Source of the DNA: Ulva prolifera
Taxonomy: Eukaryota > Chlorophyta > Ulvophyceae > Ulvales > Ulvaceae
DNA: 64,000 nucleotides
NCBI GenBank assembly: GCA_023078555.1
Contig: JALAAN010000010.1
Location: 310,001 to 374,000 of the forward strand
Direction of reading: 5' to 3'
Shown: positions 12,221-25,600 of the stretch, in pieces
Layout of the letters: the number at the start of each line of letters is the position of its first letter
Numbering within the stretch: the stretch's first letter is position 1
Program-made: the position numbers and the translations under genes
Notes under the pieces: model-generated
Told to the model about the DNA's origin: nothing
Database searches by the model: none
What the model saw: only the letters and a program-made list of their open reading frames with translations

Positions 12221-13134
12221 ATGTTGAAATGGCAGCGTGCTCCCATGCCCCTCATGCAGAAATCCCGCGCCTCACAAAAACATGTTCCCAACCTCACGTT
12301 AGGGGCTGAATCTTTGCACATGATGCTCTCTATGTCAAAGGAATGTGGTGTAGAAGTTTGGAGGCCATCAAGTGATAAGTCAGGGCAAGGGTTGCTATCA
12401 ATTTTGAAAAGGCAGCGCGCTCTCCCGCCCCTCATGCAGAAATCCCGCGCCTCACAAAAACAGGTTCCCAACCTCACGTTAGGGGCTGAATCTTTGCACA
12501 TGATACTCTCTATGTCACAGGAATGTGGTCTAGAAGTTTGGAGGCAATCAAGTGATAAGTCAGGGCAAGGGCTCCTATCAATGTTGAAATGGCAGCGCGC
12601 TCTCCCGCCACTCATGCAGAAATCTCGCCCTCACAAAAACAGGTTCCCAACCTCACGTTAGGGGCTGAATCTTTGCACATGATGCTCTCTATGTCAAAGG
12701 AATGTGGTCTAGAAGTTTGGAGGCAATCAAGTGACAAGTCAGGGCAAGGGTTGCTATCAATGTTGAAATGGCAGCACGCTCTCCCGCCACTCATGCAGAA
12801 ATCTCGCCCTCGCAAAAACAGGTTCCCAACCTCACGTTAGGGGCTGAATCTTTGCACATGATGCTATCTATGTCAAATTAATGTGATGTGAGGGTTTGGA
12901 GGCAATCAAGTGATAACTCAGGGCTAGGGCTGCTTTAAATGTTGAAATGGCAGCGTGCTCCCATGCCACTCATGCAGAAATCTCGCACCTCACAAAAACA
13001 GGTTCCCATCCTCACCTTAGGGGCTGAATCTTTGCACATGATGCTCTCTATGTCAAAGGAATGTGGTGTAGAAGTTTGGAGGCAATCAAGTGATAAGTCA
13101 GGGCTAGGGCTGCTATCAATGTTGAAATGGCAGC
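12171..13134 (+). repeat. Copy of 10,555-11,518 at nine-monomer spacing (1,616 bp)
   Basis: The segment from the ggtgtagaag/ggtctagaag difference (about 10,554/12,170) to the gcacgctc/gcgcgctc difference (about 11,519/13,135) matches at 1,616 bp. It includes gaggccatc, the atcaattttgaaaagg junction and an S+T dimer. Between the copies are two extra 359-bp dimers, so a dimer insertion separates them. Confidence 0.7.
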
Positions 13135-14509
13135 GCGCTCTCCCGCCACTCATGCAGAAATCCCGCGCCTCACAAAAACAGGTTCCCAACCTCACGTTAG
13201 GGGCTGAATCTTTGCACATGATGCTCTCTTTGTCAAAGGAATGTGGTCTAGAAATTTGGAGGCAATCAAGTGATAAGTCAGGGCTAGGGCTGCTATCAAT
13301 GTTGAAATGGCAGCGTGCTCCCATGCCACTCATGCAGAAATCTCGCCCTCACAAAAACATGTTCCCAACCTCATTTTTGAGGCTGAATCTTTGCACATGA
13401 TGCTCTCTATGTCACAGGAATGTGGTCTAGAAGTTTGGAGGCAATCAAGTGATAAGTCAGGGCTAGGGCTGCTATCAATGTTGAAATGGCAGCGTGCTCC
13501 CATGCCCCTCATGCAGAAATCCCGCGCCTCACAAAAACATGTTCCCAACCTCACGTTAGGGGCTGAATCTTTGCACATGATGCTCTCTATGTCAAAGGAA
13601 TGTGGTGTAGAAGTTTGGAGGCCATCAAGTGACAAGTCAGGGCAAGGGCTGCTATCAATGTTGAAATGGCAGCGCGCTCTCCCGCCACTCATGCAGAAAT
13701 CCCGCGCTTCACAAAAACAGGTTCCCAACCTCACGTTAGGGGCTGAATCTTTGCACATGATACTCTCTATGTCACAGGAATGTGGTCTAGAAGCTTGGAG
13801 GCAATCAAGTGATAAGTCAGGGCTAGGGCTACTATCAATGTTGAAAAGGCAGCGCGCTCTCCCGCCCCTCATGCAGAAATCCCGCGCCTCACAAAAACAG
13901 GTTCCCAACCTCACGTTAGGGGCTGAATCTTTGCACATGATACTCTCTATGTCACAGGAATGTGGTCTAGAAGTTTGGAGGCAATCAAGTGATAAGTCAG
14001 GGCTAGGGCTGCTATCAATGTTGAAAAGGCAGCGCGCTCTCCCGCCCCTCATGCAGAAATCCCGCGCCTCACAAAAACAGGTTCCCAACCTCACCTTAGG
14101 GGCTGAATCTTTGCACATGATGCTCTCTATGTCAAAGGAATGTGGTGTAGAAGTTTGGAGGCAATCAAGTGATAAGTCAGGGCTAGGGCTGCTATCAATG
14201 TTGAAATGGCAGCACGCTCTCCCGCCACTCATGCAGAAATCTCGCCCTCGCAAAAACAGGTTCCCAACCTCACGTTAGGGGCTGAATCTTTGCACATGAT
14301 GCTCTCTATGTCAAAGGAATGTGGTGTAGAAGTTTGGAGGCAATCAAGTGATAAGTCAGGGCTAGGGCTGCTATCAATGTTGAAATGGCAGCACGCTCTC
14401 CCGCCACTCATGCAGAAATCTCGCCCTCACAAAAACAGGTTCCCAACCTCACGTTCGGGGCTGAATCTTTGCACATGATGCTCTCTTTGTCAAAGGAATG
14501 TGGTCTAGA

Positions 14510-16574
14510 AGTTTGGAGGCAATCAAGTGATAAGTCAGGGCTAGGGCTGCTATCAATGTTGAAATGGCAGCACGCTCTCCCGCCACTCATGCAGAAATCT
14601 CGCCCTCGCAAAAACAGGTTCCCAACCTCACGTTAGGGGCTGAATCTTTGCACATGATGCTATCTATGTCAAATTAATGTGATGTGAGGGTTTGGAGGCA
14701 ATCAAGTGATAACTCAGGGCTAGGGCTGCTTTAAATGTTGAAATGGCAGCGTGCTCCCAAGCCACTCATGCAGAAATCTCGCACCTCACAAAAACAGGTT
14801 CCCATCCTCACCTTAGGGGCTGAATCTTTGCACATGATGCTCTCTATGTCAAAGGAATGTGGTGTAGAAGTTTGGAGGCAATCAAGTGATAAGTCAGGGC
14901 TAGGGCTGCTATCAATGTTGAAATGGCAGCACGCTCTCCCGCCACTCATGCAGAAATCTCGCCCTCGCAAAAACAGGTTCCCAACCTCACGTTAGGGGCT
15001 GAATCTTTGCACATGATGCTATCTATGTCAAATTAATGTGATGTGAGGGTTTGGAGGCAATCAAGTGATAACTCAGGGCTAGGGCTGCTTTAAATGTTGA
15101 AATGGCAGCGTGCTCCCATGCCACTCATGCAGAAATCTCGCACCTCACAAAAACAGGTTCCCATCCTCACCTTAGGGGCTGAATCTTTGCACATGATGCT
15201 CTCTATGTCAAAGGAATGTGGTCTAGAAGTTTGGAGGCAATCAAGTGATAAGTCAGGGCTAGGGCTGCTATCAATGTTGAAATGGCAGCGTGCTCCCATG
15301 CCCCTCATGCAGAAATCCCGCGCCTCACAAAAACATGTTCCCAACCTCACGTTAGGGGCTGAATCTTTGCACATGATGCTCTCTATGTCAAAGGAATGTG
15401 GTGTAGAAGTTTGGAGGCCATCAAGTGATAAGTCAGGGCAAGGGTTGCTATCAATTTTGAAAAGGCAGCGCGCTCTCCCGCCCCTCATGCAGAAATCCCG
15501 CGCCTCACAAAAACAGGTTCCCAACCTCACGTTAGGGGCTGAATCTTTGCACATGATACTCTCTATGTCACAGGAATGTGGTCTAGAAGTTTGGAGGCAA
15601 TCAAGTGATAAGTCAGGGCAAGGGCTCCTATCAATGTTGAAATGGCAGCGCGCTCTCCCGCCACTCATGCAGAAATCTCGCCCTCACAAAAACAGGTTCC
15701 CAACCTCACGTTAGGGGCTGAATCTTTGCACATGATGCTCTCTATGTCAAAGGAATGTGGTCTAGAAGTTTGGAGGCAATCAAGTGACAAGTCAGGGCAA
15801 GGGTTGCTATCAATGTTGAAATGGCAGCACGCTCTCCCGCCACTCATGCAGAAATCTCGCCCTCGCAAAAACAGGTTCCCAACCTCACGTTAGGGGCTGA
15901 ATCTTTGCACATGATGCTATCTATGTCAAATTAATGTGATGTGAGGGTTTGGAGGCAATCAAGTGATAACTCAGGGCTAGGGCTGCTTTAAATGTTGAAA
16001 TGGCAGCGTGCTCCCATGCCACTCATGCAGAAATCTCGCACCTCACAAAAACAGGTTCCCATCCTCACCTTAGGGGCTGAATCTTTGCACATGATGCTCT
16101 CTATGTCAAAGGAATGTGGTGTAGAAGTTTGGAGGCAATCAAGTGATAAGTCAGGGCTAGGGCTGCTATCAATGTTGAAATGGCAGCGCGCTCTCCCGCC
16201 ACTCATGCAGAAATCCCGCGCCTCACAAAAACAGGTTCCCAACCTCACGTTAGGGGCTGAATCTTTGCACATGATGCTCTCTTTGTCAAAGGAATGTGGT
16301 CTAGAAATTTGGAGGCAATCAAGTGATAAGTCAGGGCTAGGGCTGCTATCAATGTTGAAATGGCAGCGTGCTCCCATGCCACTCATGCAGAAATCTCGCC
16401 CTCACAAAAACATGTTCCCAACCTCATTTTTGAGGCTGAATCTTTGCACATGATGCTCTCTATGTCACAGGAATGTGGTCTAGAAGTTTGGAGGCAATCA
16501 AGTGATAAGTCAGGGCTAGGGCTGCTATCAATGTTGAAATGGCAGCGTGCTCCCATGCCCCTCATGCAGAAATC
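14510..16574 (+). repeat. Copy of 11,457-13,521 at 17-monomer spacing (3,053 bp)
   Basis: Two kilobases match in full by eye, including the cccaagcc T unit (11,682 and 14,735), the two-dimer run and the tttttgagg monomer (near 13,375 and 16,428). The left edge is within the monomer before 14,556, at site 130. The right edge is at site 45 (c at 13522, t at 16575). Immediately beyond the right edge begins the 7,903-bp duplication, so two breakpoints nearly coincide at about 16,560-16,575. Confidence 0.8.
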
Positions 16575-19500
16575 TCGCCCTCACAAAAACAGGTTCCCAA
16601 CCTCACGTTAAGGGCTGAATCTTTGCACATGATGCTATCTATGTCAAATTAATGTGATGTGAGGGTTTGGAGGCAATCAAGTGATAACTCAGGGCTAGGG
16701 CTGCTTTAAATGTTGAAATGGCAGCAAGCTCCCATGCCACTCATGCAGAAATCTCGCACCTCACAAAAACAGGTTCCCAACCTCACCTTAGGGGCTGAAT
16801 CTTTGCACATGATGCTCTCTATGTCAAAGGAATGTGGTGTAGAAGTTTGGAGGCAATCAAGTGATAAGTCAGGGCTAGGGCTGCTATCAATGATGAAATG
16901 GCAGCGCGCTCTCCCGCCACTCATGCAGAAATCCCGCGCCTCACAAAAACAGGTTCCCAACCTCACGTTAGGGGCTGAATCTTTGCACATGATGCTCTCT
17001 TTGTCAAAGGAATGTGGTCTAGAAATTTGGAGGCAATCAAGTGATAAGTCAGGGCTAGGGCTGCTATCAATGTTGAAATGTCAGCTGGCTCCCATGCCAC
17101 TCATGCAAAAATCTCGCGCCTCACAAAAACATGTTCCCAACCTCATTTTTAGGGCTGAATCTTTGCACATGATGCTCTCTATGTCACAGGAATGTGGTCT
17201 AGAAGTTTGGAGGCAATCAAGTGACAAGTCAGGGCAAGGGCTCCTATCAATGTTGAAATGGCAGCGCGCTCTCCCGCCACTCATGCAGAAATCTCGCCCT
17301 CACAAAAACAGGTTCCCAACCTCACGTTAAGGGCTGAATCTTTGCACATGATGCTATCTATGTCAAATTAATGTGATGTGAGGGTTTGGAGGCAATCAAG
17401 TGATAACTCAGGGCTAGGGCTGCTTTAAATGTTGAAATGGCAGCAAGCTCCCATGCCACTCATGCAGAAATCTCGCACCTCACAAAAACAGGTTCCCAAC
17501 CTCACCTTAGGGGCTGAATCTTTGCACATGATGCTCTCTATGTCAAAGGAATGTGGTGTAGAAGTTTGGAGGCAATCAAGTGATAAGTCAGGGCTAGGGC
17601 TGCTATCAATGATGAAATGGCAGCGCGCTCTCCCGCCACTCATGCAGAAATCCCGCGCCTCACAAAAACAGGTTCCCAACCTCACGTTAGGGGCTGAATC
17701 TTTGCACATGATGCTCTCTTTGTCAAAGGAATGTGGTCTAGAAATTTGGAGGCAATCAAGTGATAAGTCAGGGCTAGGGCTGCTATCAATGTTGAAATGG
17801 CAGCTGGCTCCCATGCCACTCATGCAAAAATCTCGCGCCTCACAAAAACATGTTCCCAACCTCATTTTTGAGGCTGAATCTTTGCACATGATGCTCTCTA
17901 TGTCACAGGAATGTGGTCTAGAAGTTTGGAGGCAATCAAGTGACAAGTCAGGGCAAGGGCTGCTATCAATGTTGAAATGGCAGCGCGCTCTCCCGCCACA
18001 CATGCAGAAATCCCGCGCCTCACAAAAACATGTTCCCAACCTCACGTTAGGGGCTGAATCTTTGCACATGATGCTCTCTATGTCAAAGGAACGTGGTCTA
18101 GAAGTTTGGAGGCAATCAAGTGATAAGTCAGGGCTAGGGCGGCCATCAATGTTGAAATGGCAGCGTGCTCCCATGCCACTCATGCAGAAATCCCGCGCCT
18201 CACAAAAACATGTTCACAACATCACGTTAGGGGCTGAATCTTTGCACATGATGCTCTCTATGTCAAAGGAATGTGGTCTAGAAGTTTGGAGGCAATCAAG
18301 TGATAAGTCAGGGCTAGGGCTGCTATCAATGTTGAAATGGCAGCGTGCTCCCATGCCCCTCATGCAGAAATCTCGCCCTCACAAAAACAGGTTCCCAACC
18401 TCACGTTCGGGGCTGAATCTTTGCACATGATGCTCTCTATGTCAAAGGAATGTGGTGTAGAAGTTTGGAGGCAATCAAGTGATAAGTCAGGGCTAGGGCT
18501 GCTATCAATGTTGAAATGGCAGCGTGCTCCCATGCCCCTCATGCAGAAATCCCGCGCCTCACAAAAACATGTTCCCAACCTCACGTTAGGGGCTGAATCT
18601 TTGCACATGATGCTCTCTATGTCAAAGGAATGTGGTGTAGAAGTTTGGAGGCCATCAAGTGATAAGTCAGGGCAAGGGTTGCTATCAATTTTGAAAAGGC
18701 AGCGCGCTCTCCCGCCCCTCATGCAGAAATCCCGCGCCTCACAAAAACAGGTTCCCAACCTCACGTTAGGGGCTGAATCTTTGCACATGATACTCTCTAT
18801 GTCACAGGAATGTGGTCTAGAAGTTTGGAGGCAATCAAGTGATAAGTCAGGGCAAGGGCTCCTATCAATGTTGAAATGGCAGCGCGCTCTCCCGCCACTC
18901 ATGCAGAAATCTCGCCCTCACAAAAACAGGTTCCCAACCTCACGTTAGGGGCTGAATCTTTGCACATGATGCTCTCTATGTCAAAGGAATGTGGTCTAGA
19001 AGTTTGGAGGCAATCAAGTGACAAGTCAGGGCAAGGGTTGCTATCAATGTTGAAATGGCAGCACGCTCTCCCGCCACTCATGCAGAAATCTCGCCCTCGC
19101 AAAAACAGGTTCCCAACCTCACGTTAGGGGCTGAATCTTTGCACATGATGCTATCTATGTCAAATTAATGTGATGTGAGGGTTTGGAGGCAATCAAGTGA
19201 TAACTCAGGGCTAGGGCTGCTTTAAATGTTGAAATGGCAGCGTGCTCCCATGCCACTCATGCAGAAATCTCGCACCTCACAAAAACAGGTTCCCATCCTC
19301 ACCTTAGGGGCTGAATCTTTGCACATGATGCTCTCTATGTCAAAGGAATGTGGTGTAGAAGTTTGGAGGCAATCAAGTGATAAGTCAGGGCTAGGGCTGC
19401 TATCAATGTTGAAATGGCAGCACGCTCTCCCGCCACTCATGCAGAAATCTCGCCCTCGCAAAAACAGGTTCCCAACCTCACGTTAGGGGCTGAATCTTTG

Positions 19501-22500
19501 CACATGATGCTATCTATGTCAAATTAATGTGATGTGAGGGTTTGGAGGCAATCAAGTGATAACTCAGGGCTAGGGCTGCTTTAAATGTTGAAATGGCAGC
19601 GTGCTCCCAAGCCACTCATGCAGAAATCTCGCACCTCACAAAAACAGGTTCCCATCCTCACCTTAGGGGCTGAATCTTTGCACATGATGCTCTCTATGTC
19701 AAAGGAATGTGGTGTAGAAGTTTGGAGGCAATCAAGTGATAAGTCAGGGCTAGGGCTGCTATCAATGTTGAAATGGCAGCACGCTCTCCCGCCACTCATG
19801 CAGAAATCTCGCCCTCGCAAAAACAGGTTCCCAACCTCACGTTAGGGGCTGAATCTTTGCACATGATGCTATCTATGTCAAATTAATGTGATGTGAGGGT
19901 TTGGAGGCAATCAAGTGATAACTCAGGGCTAGGGCTGCTTTAAATGTTGAAATGGCAGCGTGCTCCCATGCCACTCATGCAGAAATCTCGCACCTCACAA
20001 AAACAGGTTCCCATCCTCACCTTAGGGGCTGAATCTTTGCACATGATGCTCTCTATGTCAAAGGAATGTGGTCTAGAAGTTTGGAGGCAATCAAGTGATA
20101 AGTCAGGGCTAGGGCTGCTATCAATGTTGAAATGGCAGCGTGCTCCCATGCCCCTCATGCAGAAATCCCGCGCCTCACAAAAACATGTTCCCAACCTCAC
20201 GTTAGGGGCTGAATCTTTGCACATGATGCTCTCTATGTCAAAGGAATGTGGTGTAGAAGTTTGGAGGCCATCAAGTGATAAGTCAGGGCAAGGGTTGCTA
20301 TCAATTTTGAAAAGGCAGCGCGCTCTCCCGCCCCTCATGCAGAAATCCCGCGCCTCACAAAAACAGGTTCCCAACCTCACGTTAGGGGCTGAATCTTTGC
20401 ACATGATACTCTCTATGTCACAGGAATGTGGTCTAGAAGTTTGGAGGCAATCAAGTGATAAGTCAGGGCAAGGGCTCCTATCAATGTTGAAATGGCAGCG
20501 CGCTCTCCCGCCACTCATGCAGAAATCTCGCCCTCACAAAAACAGGTTCCCAACCTCACGTTAGGGGCTGAATCTTTGCACATGATGCTCTCTATGTCAA
20601 AGGAATGTGGTCTAGAAGTTTGGAGGCAATCAAGTGACAAGTCAGGGCAAGGGTTGCTATCAATGTTGAAATGGCAGCACGCTCTCCCGCCACTCATGCA
20701 GAAATCTCGCCCTCGCAAAAACAGGTTCCCAACCTCACGTTAGGGGCTGAATCTTTGCACATGATGCTATCTATGTCAAATTAATGTGATGTGAGGGTTT
20801 GGAGGCAATCAAGTGATAACTCAGGGCTAGGGCTGCTTTAAATGTTGAAATGGCAGCGTGCTCCCATGCCACTCATGCAGAAATCTCGCACCTCACAAAA
20901 ACAGGTTCCCATCCTCACCTTAGGGGCTGAATCTTTGCACATGATGCTCTCTATGTCAAAGGAATGTGGTGTAGAAGTTTGGAGGCAATCAAGTGATAAG
21001 TCAGGGCTAGGGCTGCTATCAATGTTGAAATGGCAGCGCGCTCTCCCGCCACTCATGCAGAAATCCCGCGCCTCACAAAAACAGGTTCCCAACCTCACGT
21101 TAGGGGCTGAATCTTTGCACATGATGCTCTCTTTGTCAAAGGAATGTGGTCTAGAAATTTGGAGGCAATCAAGTGATAAGTCAGGGCTAGGGCTGCTATC
21201 AATGTTGAAATGGCAGCGTGCTCCCATGCCACTCATGCAGAAATCTCGCCCTCACAAAAACATGTTCCCAACCTCATTTTGAGGCTGAATCTTTGCACAT
21301 GATGCTCTCTATGTCACAGGAATGTGGTCTAGAAGTTTGGAGGCAATCAAGTGATAAGTCAGGGCTAGGGCTGCTATCAATGTTGAAATGGCAGCGTGCT
21401 CCCATGCCCCTCATGCAGAAATCCCGCGCCTCACAAAAACATGTTCCCAACCTCACGTTAGGGGCTGAATCTTTGCACATGATGCTCTCTATGTCAAAGG
21501 AATGTGGTGTAGAAGTTTGGAGGCCATCAAGTGACAAGTCAGGGCAAGGGCTGCTATCAATGTTGAAATGGCAGCGCGCTCTCCCGCCACTCATGCAGAA
21601 ATCCCGCGCTTCACAAAAACAGGTTCCCAACCTCACGTTAGGGGCTGAATCTTTGCACATGATACTCTCTATGTCACAGGAATGTGGTCTAGAAGCTTGG
21701 AGGCAATCAAGTGATAAGTCAGGGCTAGGGCTACTATCAATGTTGAAAGGCAGCGCGCTCTCCCGCCCCTCATGCAGAAATCCCGCGCCTCACAAAAACA
21801 GGTTCCCAACCTCACGTTAGGGGCTGAATCTTTGCACATGATGCTCTCTATGTCACAGGAATGTGGTCTAGAAGTTTGGAGGCAATCAAGTGATAAGTCA
21901 GGGCTAGGGCTGCTATCAATGTTGAAATGGCAGCGCGCTCTCCCGCCCCTCATGCAGAAATCCCGCGCCTCACAAAAACAGGTTCCCAACCTCACGTTAG
22001 GGGCTGAATCTTTGCACATGATGCTCTCTATGTCAAAGGAATGTGGTGTAGAAGTTTGGAGGCAATCAAGTGATAAGTCAGGGCTAGGGCTGCTATCAAT
22101 GTTGAAATGGCAGCGCGCTCTCCCGCCACTCATGCAGAAATCTCGCCCTCACAAAAAACAGGTTCCCAACCTCACGTTAGGGGCTGAATCTTTGCACATG
22201 ATGCTCTCTATGTCAAAGGAATGTGGTGTAGAAGTTTGGAGGCAATCAAGTGATAAGTCAGGGCTAGGGCTGCTATCAATGTTGAAATGGCAGCACGCTC
22301 TCCCGCCACTCATGCAGAAATCTCGCGCCTCACAAAAACAGGTTCCCAACCTCACGTTAGGGGCTGAATCTTTGCACATGATGCTCTCTATGTCAAAGGA
22401 ATGTGGTCTAGAAGTTTGGAGGCAATCAAGTGATAAGTCAGGGCTAGGGCTGCTATCAATGTTGAAATGGCAGCGCGCTCTCCCGCCACTCATGCAGAAA

Positions 22501-22640
22501 TCTCGCCCTCACAAAAACAGGTTCCCAACCTCACGTTAGGGGCTGAATCTTTGCACATGATGCTATCTATGTCAAAGTAATGTGATGTGAGGGTTTGGAG
22601 GCAATCAAGTGATAACTCAGGGCTAGGGCTGCTTTAAATG
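16561..22640 (+). repeat. Large copy of 8,658-14,737 (offset 7,903 bp, 44 monomers)
   Basis: This is the longest duplication inside the window, about 6 kb. From 16,561 to about 21,270 I noticed no difference from the first copy. Rare variants are shared: cattttta near 9,243 and 17,146, ggaacgtgg near 10,188 and 18,091, and cccaagcc near 11,705 and 19,608. From about 21,274 the second copy gains indels (a missing t in tttttgagg, gttgaaaggcag near 21,747, an extra a near 22,147) but stays recognisable up to the T unit at 22,638. Confidence 0.85.
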
Positions 22641-25600
22641 TTGAAATGGCAGCGTGCTCCCATGCCACTCATGCAGAAATCTCGCACCTCACAAAACAGG
22701 TTCCCAACCTCACCTTAGGGGCTGAATCTTTGCACATGATGCTCTCTATGTCAAAGGAATGTGGTGTAGAAGTTTGGAGGCAATCAAGTGATAAGTCAGG
22801 GCTAGGGCTGCTATCAATGTTGAAATGGCAGCGCGCTCTCCCGCCACTCATGCAGAAATCTCCGCCCTCACAAAAACAGGTTCCCAACCTCACGTTAGGG
22901 GCTGAATCTTTGCACATGATGCTCTCTATGTCAAAGGAATGTGGTCTAGAAGTTTGGAGGCAATCAAGTGATAAGTCAGGGCTAGGGCTGCTATCAATGT
23001 TGAAATGGCAGCGTGCTCCCATGCCACTCATGCAGAAATCTCGCCCCTCACAAAAACAGGTTCCCAACCTCACCTTAGGGGCTGAATCTTTGCACATGAT
23101 GCTCTCTATGTCAAAGGAATGTGGTCTAGAAGTTTGGAGGCAATCAAGTGATAAGTCAGGGCTAGGGCTGCTATCAATGTTGAAATGGCAGCGTGCTCCC
23201 ATGCCCCTCATGCAGAAATCCCGCGCCTCACAAAAACATGTTCCCAACCTCACGTTAGGGGCTGAATCTTTGCACATGATGCTCTCTATGTCAAAGGAAT
23301 GTGGTGTAGAAGTTTGGAGGCAATCAAGTGATAAGTCAGGGCAAGGGCTGCTATCAATTTTGAAATGGCAGCGCGCTCTCCCGCCCCTCATGCAGAAATC
23401 CCGCGCCTCACAAAAACAGGTTCCCAACCTCACGTTAGGGGCTGAATCTTTGCACATGATACTCTCTATGTCACAGGAATGTGGTCTAGAAGTTTGGAGG
23501 CAATCAAGTGATAAGTCAGGGCAAGGGCTCCTATCAATGTTGAAATGGCAGCGCGCTCTCCCGCCACTCATGCAGAAATCTCGCCTCACAAAACAGGTTC
23601 CCAACCTCACGTTAGGGGCTGAATCTTTGCACATGATGCTCTCTATGTCAAAGGAATGTGGTCTAGAAGTTTGGAGGCAATCAAGTGACAAGTCAGGGCA
23701 AGGGTTGCTATCAATGTTGAAATGGCAGCGCGCTCTCCCGCCACTCATGCAGAAATCCTCGCCCTCACAAAAACAGGTTCCCAACCTCACGTTAGGGGCT
23801 GAATCTTTGCACATGATGCTCTCTATGTCAAATTAATGTGATGTAGAGGTTTGGAGGCAATCAAGTGATAAGTCAGGGCTAGGGCTGCTATCAATGTTGA
23901 AATGGCAGCGTGCTCCCATGCCACTCATGCAGAAATCCCGCGCCTCACAAAAACAGGTTCCCAACCTCACGTTAGGGGCTGAATCTTTGCACATGATGCT
24001 CTCTATGTCAAAGGAATGTGATGTCGAGAAGTTTGGAGGCAATCAAGTGATAAGTCAGGGCTAGGGCTGCTATCAATGTTGAAATGGCAGCGTGCTCCCA
24101 TGCCACTCATGCAGAAATCTCGCCCTCACAAAAACAGGTTCCCAACCTCACGTTAGGGGCTGAATCTTTGCACATGATGCTCTCTATGTCAAAGGAATGT
24201 GGTGTAGAAGTTTGGAGGCAATCAAGTGATAAGTCAGGGCTAGGGCTGCTATCAATGTTGAAATGGCAGCGCGCTCTCCCGCCACTCATGCAGAAATCCC
24301 GCGCCTCACAAAAACAGGTTCCCAACCTCACGTTAGGGGCTGAATCTTTGCACATGATGCTCTCTTTGTCAAAGGAATGTGGTTCTAGAAGTTTGGAGGC
24401 AATCAAGTGATAAGTCAGGGCTAAGGGCTGCTATCAATGTTGAAATGGCAGCGCGCTCTCCCGCCCCTCATGCAGAAATCCCGCGCCTCACAAAAACAGG
24501 TTCCCAACCTCACGTTAGGGCTGAATCTTTGCACATGATGCTCTCTATGTCAAAGGAATGTGGTCTAGAAGTTTGGAGGCAATCAAGTGATAAGTCAGGG
24601 CTAGGGCTGCTATCAATGTTGAAATGGCAGCGCGCTCTCCCGCCACTCATGCAGAAATCCCGCGCCTCACAAAAACAGGTTCCCAACCTCACGTTAGGGG
24701 CTGAATCTTTGCACATGATGCTCTCTATGTCAAAGGAATGTGGTCTAGAAGTTTGGAGGCAATCAAGTGATAAGTCAGGGCAAGGGCTGCCTATCAATGT
24801 TGAAATGGCAGCGCGCTCTCCCGCCACTCATGCAGAAATCCCGCGCCTCACAAAAACAGGTTCCCAACCTCACGTTAGGGGCTGAATCTTTGCACATGAT
24901 GCTCTCTATGTCAAAGGAATGTGGTCTAGAAGTTTGGAGGCAATCAAGTGATAAGTCAGGGCTAGGGCTGCTATCAATGTTGAAATGGCAGCGCGCTCTC
25001 CCTGCCACTCATGCAGAAATCTCGCCCTCACAAAAACAGGTTCCCAACCTCACGTTAGGGGCTGAATCTTTGCACATGATGCTCTCTATGTCAAAGGAAT
25101 GTGGTGTAGAAGTTTGGAGGCAATCAAGTGATAAGTCAGGGCTAGGGCTGCTATCAATGTGAAATGGCAGCGCTGCTCTCCATGCCACTCATGCAGAAAT
25201 CCCGCGCCTCACAAAAACAGGTTCCCAACCTCACGTTAGGGGCTGAATCTTTGCACATGATGCTCTCTATGTCAAAGGAATGTGGTCTAGAAGTTTGGAG
25301 GCAATCAAGTGATAAGTCAGGGCTAGGGCTGCTATCAATGTTGAAATGGCAGCGCGCTCTCCCTGCCACTCATGCAGAAATCCCGCGCCTCACAAAACAG
25401 GTTCCCAACCTCACGTTAGGGGCTGAATCTTTGCACATGATGCTCTCTATGTCACAGGAATGTGGTCTAGAAGTTTGGAGGCAATCAAGTGATAAGTCAG
25501 GGCAAGGGCTGCTATCAATGTTGAAATGGCAGCGCGCTCTCCCGCCACTCATGCAGAAATCCGCGCCTCACAAAAACATGTTCCCAACCTCACGTTAGGG

